Notes under the pieces: generated by a model
Told to the model about the DNA's origin: nothing
What the model saw: the letters and a program-made list of their open reading frames with translations, nothing else
Database searches by the model: none
Made by a program: the position numbers and the translations under genes
Assembly (NCBI GenBank): GCA_031264475.1
Contig: JAISEA010000037.1
Span: 1 to 8,380 of the forward strand
Length of the DNA: 8,380 nt
Direction of reading: 5' to 3'
Source: Treponema sp.
GTDB taxonomy: Bacteria > Spirochaetota > Spirochaetia > Treponematales > Breznakiellaceae
Shown here: positions 1 through 5,212 of the stretch, one piece after another
How positions within the stretch are numbered: the stretch's first letter is position 1
Layout of the letters: every line of letters begins with the position of its first letter

Positions 1-24
1 GCTGGAACGAGGGCTGGAACGGGG
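1..24 (+). repeat. 12-bp in-frame tandem repeat coding for LERG units
   Basis: Two copies of GCTGGAACGRGG lie head to tail (1-12 and 13-24) and differ at one base. They encode successive Leu-Glu-Arg-Gly units of the Rpn-type tail, and degenerate units (REEG, REKG) continue to about position 48. Because each unit is 12 bp, copy-number change would keep the reading frame. The left edge of the window may cut off further copies. Confidence 0.7.
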
Positions 25-154
25 GCGAGAGGAAGGTCGTGAGAAAGGTCAGAACATAGTTCTGGAACTGATAAGACAGGGTTATTCCGTGGAGCAGATT
101 GAGGCGAGGCTGGCGGGCGGTGAATCGAGCAGGACTGAAACAGCCGGGAAATGA
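2..154 (+). CDS. Rpn-family PD-(D/E)XK nuclease/transposase-like protein, C-terminal end (5' partial)
   Basis: The open frame enters from the left edge (first full codon at position 2) and ends at TGA 152-154, giving the last 50 residues of a longer protein. They begin with a charged Leu/Glu/Arg/Gly repeat (LERGLERGREEGREKG) followed by a short helical segment, LELIRQGYSVEQIEARL. This ending is characteristic of the Rpn / PDDEXK-family putative transposase proteins, which are abundant in spirochaetes and other gut bacteria. Members are thought to be DNA endonucleases that promote recA-independent recombination. The nuclease domain with its catalytic Asp/Glu/Lys residues lies outside the window, so neither activity nor intactness can be judged. 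The gene converges on the minus-strand group that ends at 291. The family call rests only on the tail; another protein with a similar Arg/Glu coiled tail is possible. Confidence 0.65.
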   Translation: MERGLERGREEGREKGQNIVLELIRQGYSVEQIEARLAGGESSRTETAGK

Positions 155-173
155 GTCCCCGCGACTTCCGTAG

Positions 174-215
174 AGCAGAGAGCAAATAGCAGGTAGTAAT
201 TAGCAGAGAGTAAAG
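174..215 (+). repeat. Two direct copies of an AGCAGAGAG-type intergenic repeat
   Basis: Copy A starts at 174 (AGCAGAGAGCAAATAGCAGG, 174-193). Copy B starts at 202 (AGCAGAGAGTAAAGG) and is preceded by AATT. The two starts are 28 bp apart. A third copy lies inverted at 264-287. Nothing in this stretch looks like coding sequence: the minus-strand open frame across it is low-complexity Ser/Leu sequence with no ribosome binding site. The copies look like a dispersed intergenic repeat family, but the window alone cannot show copies elsewhere. Confidence 0.7.
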
Positions 216-287
216 GAAGACGGGTGAGCGAAGAGCTGAAAGAGGTATCACAGTGCGGGAACCCCTGCTCTTTGCTCTCTGCTAATT
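198..287. terminator. Long inverted repeat between convergent genes, possible bidirectional terminator
   Basis: AATTAGCAGAGAGTAAAG at 198-215 is matched by its reverse complement at 270-287 with one mismatch in 18, separated by 54 nt. Copy A at 174-193 pairs with the same right arm (264-283) at 19 of 20 positions, so two mutually exclusive hairpins can form. The pair lies between the stop of the plus-strand Rpn-type gene (154) and the stop of the minus-strand NHL/VWA gene (291), where a shared terminator would be expected. There is no clear U-tract after either arm and the loop is long, so intrinsic termination is uncertain. It may equally be a mobile intergenic repeat that happens to sit here. 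Confidence 0.35.
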
Positions 288-290
288 GAG

Positions 291-2318
291 TCATTGTTTT
301 GATGGGAAGTAGCCGCTCTTGTCGCGACCAGAGCGTTCCATGAGGTAGACTTCCGCTTCCACAGGCAGATACGCGTTACCGAAATCTGTGGGTAATTGAG
401 ACGCATAGCTTAAGATGTAGACGCCGCTCGGTTTGGAGACAAGCGCGCCCACGACTGGTTTGACGCCTTCACTCCGATAGAGTGATAGAACCTCGCCGCC
501 TGTCTCCGCGCATAGATAGGACAGGGACTCATCGGCTTTGCCGCCGCTCACGATAACCGCATAGAACACGATGCCGTTGTTCGCCAGATAAGCGGCAAGT
601 TCGGATAACCCATAACTCTCAAAAGCAAGTTCCCCCAAGACGCCCGATCCAATGAAGACTACGGCGCGTTTCTTTTCTGCCGGTAGGAGATCGGTCGCCG
701 CAAGGCGTAGCCCCACATCAAAACGCCACCGCGCCGAATAGAACGCGGGATTGTCTTCCCGCACGCTTCCGAGCTTTGTCGGTTGCTCTCCCGCAGATAC
801 CAACGAGACCACCCTGCCCACAGACGCGCTCACATCATTGATCGCAGTACCTATGTCTTCGGTTAGGCTTCGCGTCGATTCGGAACGCTCAACAAGGATA
901 GATATGTCGGAAGTCGTAGCATTGAAACCCGCACCCAAGAACTGCTGTCTCAAGACAGGCTTACCCTGCTCATTCAACACGAAGTTGCGCTGGTCAAGCC
1001 CAACAATGGGACGGCGAAGCTTGTCCTGTACCGACACTTCTACCGTGATATTGGGGAAGGCGCTTGAAACAACCCGCTCTATCTGCACGAAAAGCCCGGA
1101 AGCCATATCGTCAAGACGTGTGAGAATAGAGACTTCGCTCGCCTGAAAATTAGCGACGAGGATTTCGCCGTTTCTGTTCATCTCCACGCCTGTGAGCCGC
1201 ACTCTGGCGTTGCCCACACTCCCAAGTTCCCGAACAACCGCGGAATCAACGTCTATCAATAAAACACGATTGGCGTCCGCAACCAATAGCCGCCCGTCCG
1301 ATAGGAAACGGAGACCTTCGGGACCCAGAAGCCCCGTCTCTATCAGAACGCCAAGGAATTCACCATTTTGATTGAAAGTATAGATTCGTTTAGCTATATT
1401 ATCCGCGACGTAAACGCGACCATTCCGCGCCGCAATCCCGGTAGGCGAGACAAATCCGGGGAAATCCGGCGACTCTTTAGCCCTTTTACCGAAGGAAAGC
1501 ACGAAGTCGCCGTCTGGTCCGAATTTGGACACGCGCCGATTACCGTAGTCCACGACGTAGAGGTAGCCGTCCTCGTCCACTACAAGGTTTTGAGGTCCCA
1601 CAAATTGACCGTCGCCAAGCCCCTTACTGCCGATATACGCCTGCCAATCCCCGTTGCTGTTGAGCACACTCACCCTACTGCCGCGGTATTCAGATACATA
1701 GAGTCTGCCGTCGAGTCCCTGCGTGATGTCGTAAGGTCTGTCAAAGCCGTTTATAGGACCGCGTTGCCGCTGTCTTACAATGCCGTTTACGTCGATACGT
1801 ACCAACTCATTACTTCCATACGCGACTATCCACACGGAACCATCTTCACGCGGCAAAACCGCGGTAGGCTGAAGGTAGAGAGTCTGCCGTTCAACTCGAC
1901 CGGGATAACGACCGGACTCCACATAATGAACGTTGTCGTCTACGACCGGCAGGTAGTTACGCCTGCCCTGCACGATCTCGACACGATTATTGGTGAGCAT
2001 AGCTTCGGCGGAGAACGGATCCGAACCAGCAACAGCGGAACGCCACGCGCGCACCGCGGCTTCTTCAATACCAGAACGGTAATAGGCGCGTCCCAGCCAG
2101 TCTAAGAGTAGAGGCTCCGCAGGGGTAAAGGACAAAGCCCGCTCAAAGGAAAGGATCGCTTCGTTAAAAGCGAAACGGTTAAACGCCTGTACTCCAATGC
2201 GAAACTCTTCCCGCGCATACCGCGCGTTGAGGTCTGGGTTGTTTGATGTAATATCCTGCGTCCACGCGGAAGCGCAGATAAAGAAAACGGCGACTGTAAA
2301 CCAGAGACGGGACTTCAC
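291..2318 (-). CDS. Exported TPR / NHL beta-propeller / VWA-like protein
   Basis: This 675-residue protein starts at GTG 2318-2316. Residues 1-18 form a Sec signal peptide (Lys/Arg start, hydrophobic core, Ala-Ser-Ala cleavage motif), so the product acts outside the cytoplasm. About residues 40-108 are TPR helices. About 140-405 are NHL-type propeller blades, with recurring motifs such as GRLYVSEY, GYLYVVDYGNRRV and GRVYVADN. About 421-660 resemble the VWFA-related domain seen in Acidobacteria-type proteins: a VEVSVQDKLRRPIVGLD strand segment, then a VWA fold ending in CAETGGEV. The metal site is degenerate: the usual DxSxS is E477-x-S479-x-S481, and the distal TDG/SDG is GSG (557-559). NHL and VWA domains usually bind proteins or ligands, so an extracytoplasmic binding or scaffold role is inferred; no enzyme motif is visible. 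Its start overlaps the upstream TPR gene (GTGA), and GGAG lies 11 nt before it, so coupled translation is likely. A specific function cannot be named. Confidence 0.85.
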   Translation of the reverse strand: MKSRLWFTVAVFFICASAWTQDITSNNPDLNARYAREEFRIGVQAFNRFAFNEAILSFERALSFTPAEPLLLDWLGRAYYRSGIEEAAVRAWRSAVAGSDPFSAEAMLTNNRVEIVQGRRNYLPVVDDNVHYVESGRYPGRVERQTLYLQPTAVLPREDGSVWIVAYGSNELVRIDVNGIVRQRQRGPINGFDRPYDITQGLDGRLYVSEYRGSRVSVLNSNGDWQAYIGSKGLGDGQFVGPQNLVVDEDGYLYVVDYGNRRVSKFGPDGDFVLSFGKRAKESPDFPGFVSPTGIAARNGRVYVADNIAKRIYTFNQNGEFLGVLIETGLLGPEGLRFLSDGRLLVADANRVLLIDVDSAVVRELGSVGNARVRLTGVEMNRNGEILVANFQASEVSILTRLDDMASGLFVQIERVVSSAFPNITVEVSVQDKLRRPIVGLDQRNFVLNEQGKPVLRQQFLGAGFNATTSDISILVERSESTRSLTEDIGTAINDVSASVGRVVSLVSAGEQPTKLGSVREDNPAFYSARWRFDVGLRLAATDLLPAEKKRAVVFIGSGVLGELAFESYGLSELAAYLANNGIVFYAVIVSGGKADESLSYLCAETGGEVLSLYRSEGVKPVVGALVSKPSGVYILSYASQLPTDFGNAYLPVEAEVYLMERSGRDKSGYFPSKQ

Positions 2319-3016
2319 GCTTTTTTATTCTCCACGATGGATATATGGGTTTTGATTTCATTGCTGTCCGGCATCTTTGACAAAGCTTTATAGAGGTACT
2401 TCTTCGCGTCTGCAATCCTACTGTCCATAAAGTATGCCCAGCCCAAAGAATCAAGGTAGACCGGATTGTCCGGCGCTTTCTCCACAGCTTTCCTGCAATA
2501 CCGGATGCCGCGCCGCGCATCCTTACCGCTGTCCGCAAGAATGAAACCAAGTCCATTCAGGGCGGTCAGATTGTTCTCGTCAACGGAAAGCGCCTTCTCG
2601 TACCATTCGATAGCCCGCGGGAAAGCGTTTTGCAACCACGCCGCATAAGCCATCGTTGCGTAGAGCTGTGCGGACTCAAACCCATTGTTCATAAGCATAG
2701 TAAGTTCATATTCTGCCTTTTTTATGTTCTTAACCATCACATAAACATAAGCAAGAGTCATTCTACATTGATAGACGCGCACACTATCCTGAGATTCAGC
2801 TATGAAATTTTCCAAATGCGGCGCCGCTTCCGCGTAACACTTGAGCTTCGCGTAACAGAGTCCCGTGTAATACGCAAGCTCCTTTTTTTCCTCTTCTTCG
2901 TCTGTCCGTATATGTAAGAAGATACTAAGCGCATTTTTCCAATCGCTCTTCTTAAAGAAACTTATGCCCTTCTGTAAAGTTCCAGATAACGCATTATTCT
3001 GTCCTTCCATATCCAT
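2315..3016 (-). CDS. Cytoplasmic TPR-repeat protein
   Basis: The product is 233 residues long and almost entirely helical. It has about six TPR units, roughly at 13-45, 47-80, 81-114, 117-149, 150-184 and 185-218. The last three are the clearest (for example ALNGLGFILADSGK and YLDSLGWAYFMDSR). There is no signal peptide or membrane segment, so it should be cytoplasmic. TPR proteins mediate protein-protein contacts; the partner cannot be read from the sequence. The stop TGA (2317-2315) overlaps the GTG start of the exported TPR-NHL-VWA gene, which suggests coupled expression. ATG 3016 is only 3 nt from a strong AAGGAG, while the second ATG at 3010 (residue 3) is 9 nt from it, so the true start may be 3010, giving 231 residues. 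It lies 47 nt after surE. Confidence 0.85.
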   Translation of the reverse strand: MDMEGQNNALSGTLQKGISFFKKSDWKNALSIFLHIRTDEEEEKKELAYYTGLCYAKLKCYAEAAPHLENFIAESQDSVRVYQCRMTLAYVYVMVKNIKKAEYELTMLMNNGFESAQLYATMAYAAWLQNAFPRAIEWYEKALSVDENNLTALNGLGFILADSGKDARRGIRYCRKAVEKAPDNPVYLDSLGWAYFMDSRIADAKKYLYKALSKMPDSNEIKTHISIVENKKA

Positions 3017-3019
3017 CCT

Positions 3020-3025
3020 CTCCTT
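3020..3025 (-). promoter_or_regulatory. Ribosome binding site AAGGAG of the TPR gene
   Basis: On the minus strand AAGGAG precedes two in-frame ATGs, at 3016 (3-nt spacing) and 3010 (9-nt spacing). The spacing favours 3010, although both keep the same reading frame and differ by only two residues. Confidence 0.6.
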
Positions 3026-3034
3026 AACTCATAG

Positions 3035-3063
3035 AGAATAATGTTACGATTTTCTATTCACAA
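3035..3063 (-). promoter_or_regulatory. Candidate internal sigma70-type promoter before the TPR and NHL/VWA genes
   Basis: Reading the minus strand, TTGTGA (3063-3058) is followed after exactly 17 nt by TATTCT (3040-3035); each box matches the consensus at 4 of 6 bases. A transcript would start near 3028, just ahead of the AAGGAG at 3025-3020. The boxes lie in the 47-nt gap after the surE stop, the largest gap in the minus-strand group. It would allow the two downstream genes to be expressed apart from the kinase and surE. Matches this weak also occur by chance in AT-rich gaps. Confidence 0.4.
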
Positions 3064-3064
3064 T

Positions 3065-3847
3065 TCATGCCCTGTTCCGATGCCTTGCTTCTACAGCCGC
3101 GTATCCGGGCGCATTTAAACATAGGTCTCTCTGCACAACCGGGTGAATAAACACCGCGCTTACAGAGGCTTTATTCCGCGAGACAGCATCACAATCTGAA
3201 CCGGGTTCAAATTCCGCAGAGGAGTCTCCGACATCCATGAAACAGTAGCGCTTACGATCAGGCGCATCAAATAGCTTTATCTTATCCGTGTAAAGCCTTC
3301 GCGCGGGAAACGTTAGTTCATAATCCTCATCGGGTCCTTGCGGTGTATTGGGGAGATTCACGTTGATGAACACATCAGGCTTCCACAAGCCTACAAATTC
3401 CTCCAGTCGCCGAACCGAATATGCTATCGCCGCATCCCAGTAAGTTGTTTTTTCCCAATCCCGCGCCAGTGAAAAAGCCACCGCCGGAATATTATGTAGA
3501 GCGGCCTGACGCGCCGCGGCGGCTGTCCCAGAATAGATGAGATCGGTTCCCAAGTTCGCGCCTTTATTTATACCAGATACGACAAGATCAATCGGAAAAC
3601 CCAAAGCGTCCATCGCGCCCATCATCACACAGTCCGCCGGCGTACCAGAACACGCCCATACATTCTCCGCCTGCTTCTTGAGACGCACCGGACCAGACAG
3701 GAAGGTTATGTGGTGGGAAAACCCCGACCGCTCCCCGTCCGGCGCTATGACAAACAAAGTATGCTCCGATAGTCTCCGCAAAGCCTCCGCAAAACGGATA
3801 AAAGGCATAAAGTCAATTCCATCGTCATTTGTTAAAAGTATATTCAT
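3065..3847 (-). CDS. surE: SurE, 5'/3'-nucleotidase (survival protein E)
   Basis: This 260-residue protein is a typical SurE metal-dependent phosphatase, which removes phosphate from nucleoside monophosphates and, in characterised members, from other phosphoesters and short polyphosphate. The family signature is intact: N-terminal MNILLTNDDG with metal ligands D8 and D9, the APDGERSGFSHHITF segment with S41, and SGINKGANLG with N94 as the fourth ligand. It continues into YSGTAAAARQAAL and the central VFINVNLP strand. Length matches the family. It has no export signal, so it is cytoplasmic. The ATG lies 4 nt after the stop of the upstream sugar-kinase gene and has only a weak GGTGA-type ribosome site inside the end of that gene, so translation is probably coupled. 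Neither pcm nor nlpD/rpoS, common partners of surE in proteobacteria, is in the window. Confidence 0.96.
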   Translation of the reverse strand: MNILLTNDDGIDFMPFIRFAEALRRLSEHTLFVIAPDGERSGFSHHITFLSGPVRLKKQAENVWACSGTPADCVMMGAMDALGFPIDLVVSGINKGANLGTDLIYSGTAAAARQAALHNIPAVAFSLARDWEKTTYWDAAIAYSVRRLEEFVGLWKPDVFINVNLPNTPQGPDEDYELTFPARRLYTDKIKLFDAPDRKRYCFMDVGDSSAEFEPGSDCDAVSRNKASVSAVFIHPVVQRDLCLNAPGYAAVEARHRNRA

Positions 3848-3851
3848 CGTT

Positions 3852-5006
3852 TTATTTCACCACTCTTACTCCGTCAGCGGTACCCATCTCATATATTATC
3901 GGATGAAAACCAAAGATTCTCTCATAATCTTCAAGCCGTTTTTGATAATTTGCTATAGCGTTAGCCTTAATGAATGTGTATGTACATCCACCGAATCCCA
4001 AGCCTGTCATGCGAGAACCAGCAACCCCTTCTATTTCCTGACTACGCTTGACAAGCCAGTCGATTTCCGGGCAAGACACTTCGAGTAGGTCTCGCAAGCC
4101 TTCGTGTGAATGGAACAAAGCCCGCGACAAGTTTTGGATGTCGTGTTTCTTGATAGCTTCTTCAACTTCGGACACGCGCTTTAGCTCCTGTACCACGAAG
4201 AAACTCCGTCGTCTTATGGTTTCCGAGAGGTCTTCATCCACTTCGATAAAATCCGCCGCCGTAAAATCCTTGAAGCTGAGTCCTGATCTATGTTGAGAGA
4301 GAATTTCAAGCCCCTTCCGTATGTCGTGCCGTCTCTGACGCAGTTCCTGTTCGACCTCAATACGCGGTACCCGCGAATCTAGAATCAAAATCTTATACTC
4401 GTCGAAGCTTGTTTGAATGTATCGAATATCCCTAGCGCTTTCATCAAAGATCATAAAACACCCTCTTTTAGCGTTCATGATGATTTCATAATCAACAAGC
4501 GAAGCACTCTTGCTCAGAAAGATTTCGCGCATTCGCACCAATTTTGTGATCAAGTCGTGGTTGCTTATGTTAGCGTGGAAGAGCTTCCTCAAGGCGACTG
4601 CGGTCGCCAGCTCAATGGCTGTTGAAGACGCAAGCCCAATTTGATGAGGGATGTCTCCATCAATGGTGAAGTTTAATCCTTTATCTATGAAGCCCATTCG
4701 CACGAAAAGTTGAATAGCGACCTTGATATAGTTGGACCAGCGATCTTCGCGTTTGTATCTAAGATTTGCCAATGTAGCGCGTTTATGCTCGTCAAGAGCA
4801 GCTGCGTAAAAACGGAACGAGGCGTCTTTACGGACGCTCACAGCGATACGGATATAGCGATCGATTGCCGTAGATAAGAATAGTCCCGCTCTCGGTTCCC
4901 CGTGGTCGCCAAGTAAATGAACCCGTCCAGGCGCCTCTGCAATGACAAGCGGTTCGGATTGGTCGTATTCCTTACGATGGATCTGACCGATTTCCAATAT
5001 ATTCAC
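3852..5006 (-). CDS. Galactokinase-family GHMP sugar kinase with altered sugar-contact residues
   Basis: With GTG 5006 as start the protein has 384 residues, the usual galactokinase length (E. coli GalK about 382). Family motifs in order are APGRVHLLGDHG (25-36), the ATP loop IGLASSTAIELA (123-134), the catalytic Asp in VDYE (D172), the HEGLRDLLEVSCPEID segment (301-316) and GSRMTGLGFGGC (330-341). The family transfers phosphate from ATP to C1 of galactose. Several galactose-contact positions differ from the norm: the GEHTDYN motif is GDHGEPR (34-40, Glu to Asp and Asp to Glu), the Gly before the catalytic Asp is Ser (S169), and the Tyr that normally contacts the sugar aligns with Leu. The substrate may therefore be another sugar, so I withhold the symbol galK. 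GTG 5006 is preferred over ATG 5099 because GGAGG lies 6 nt before it and ATG 5099 sits beside a promoter -10 box. It leads the minus-strand group; no galT or galE is nearby. Confidence 0.88.
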   Translation of the reverse strand: MNILEIGQIHRKEYDQSEPLVIAEAPGRVHLLGDHGEPRAGLFLSTAIDRYIRIAVSVRKDASFRFYAAALDEHKRATLANLRYKREDRWSNYIKVAIQLFVRMGFIDKGLNFTIDGDIPHQIGLASSTAIELATAVALRKLFHANISNHDLITKLVRMREIFLSKSASLVDYEIIMNAKRGCFMIFDESARDIRYIQTSFDEYKILILDSRVPRIEVEQELRQRRHDIRKGLEILSQHRSGLSFKDFTAADFIEVDEDLSETIRRRSFFVVQELKRVSEVEEAIKKHDIQNLSRALFHSHEGLRDLLEVSCPEIDWLVKRSQEIEGVAGSRMTGLGFGGCTYTFIKANAIANYQKRLEDYERIFGFHPIIYEMGTADGVRVVK

Positions 5007-5012
5007 CCCTTG

Positions 5013-5017
5013 CCTCC
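5013..5017 (-). promoter_or_regulatory. Ribosome binding site GGAGG that fixes the kinase start at GTG 5006
   Basis: On the minus strand GGAGG is followed by six bases (CAAGGG) and GTG, an ideal spacing. It supports a start at 5006 over the in-frame ATG at 5099, which would add 31 residues with no counterpart in the family. Confidence 0.75.
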
Positions 5018-5090
5018 GTTTAGTTTCAGCGTTATTTAGGCTAGGAAAACACCGTCCGTTAATCGGCGCTCGCCTTAAACACCTTTTGCT

Positions 5091-5119
5091 ATAATACATG
5101 AAAACGAAAAATTATTCAA
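5091..5119 (-). promoter_or_regulatory. Sigma70-type promoter of the kinase-surE group
   Basis: On the minus strand TTGAAT (5119-5114) is separated by 17 nt from TATTAT (5096-5091); the boxes match consensus at 4 and 5 of 6 bases. The predicted start is near 5084, giving a leader of about 78 nt to GTG 5006. The in-frame ATG at 5099 lies upstream of this start, so it would not be transcribed from this promoter. No attenuator or riboswitch fold was recognised in the leader 5007-5084. Confidence 0.6.
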
Positions 5120-5129
5120 TAAATTGAGG

Positions 5130-5148
5130 CAATATTTTTTAAATATTG
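5130..5148. promoter_or_regulatory. AT-rich palindrome between divergent promoters, candidate operator
   Basis: CAATATTT (5130-5137) and AAATATTG (5141-5148) are a perfect 8+8 inverted repeat around TTT. It lies upstream of both promoters, about 11 bp from the kinase -35 box and 26 bp from the barrel-gene -35 box. This is where a dimeric regulator could act on both. No regulator gene is in the window, and AT-rich DNA can form such palindromes by chance. Confidence 0.4.
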
Positions 5149-5173
5149 TAAAGACTTGCTTTACTTTCCTCCC

Positions 5174-5202
5174 TTGCCATGACCCTGCAAATTCTATATA
5201 CT
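5174..5202 (+). promoter_or_regulatory. Sigma70-type promoter of the barrel-argA group, nearly leaderless
   Basis: TTGCCA (5174-5179) is followed after exactly 17 nt by TATACT (5197-5202); each box matches consensus at 5 and 4 of 6 bases. Transcription would start about 5208-5210, only 3-5 nt before ATG 5213. No ribosome binding site lies in front of that ATG (the preceding bases are CTCTATGTTGCT), which fits a near-leaderless message. Confidence 0.6.
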
Positions 5203-5212
5203 CTATGTTGCT

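Noticed and set aside
82..294. Minus-strand open frame of 70 codons across the convergent region
   Set aside because: It overlaps the Rpn-type tail and the intergenic repeats, has low-complexity Ser/Leu content, no ribosome site and no recognisable domain.
1368..2105. Plus-strand open frame of 245 codons
   Set aside because: It lies wholly antisense to the NHL propeller region, whose minus-strand protein has clear repeats; the plus-strand translation shows no domain and no ribosome site.
3017..3064. Possible intrinsic terminator between surE and the TPR gene
   Set aside because: Only a 5-bp GAATA/TATTC pair is visible, with no GC-rich stem or U-tract.
3537..4088. Plus-strand open frame of 183 codons spanning surE and the kinase
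   Set aside because: It crosses two well-supported genes on the other strand and its translation resembles no protein family.
5007..5099. N-terminal 31-residue extension of the sugar kinase from ATG 5099
   Set aside because: The ATG sits beside the predicted -10 box and upstream of the predicted transcript start, while GTG 5006 has an ideal GGAGG.
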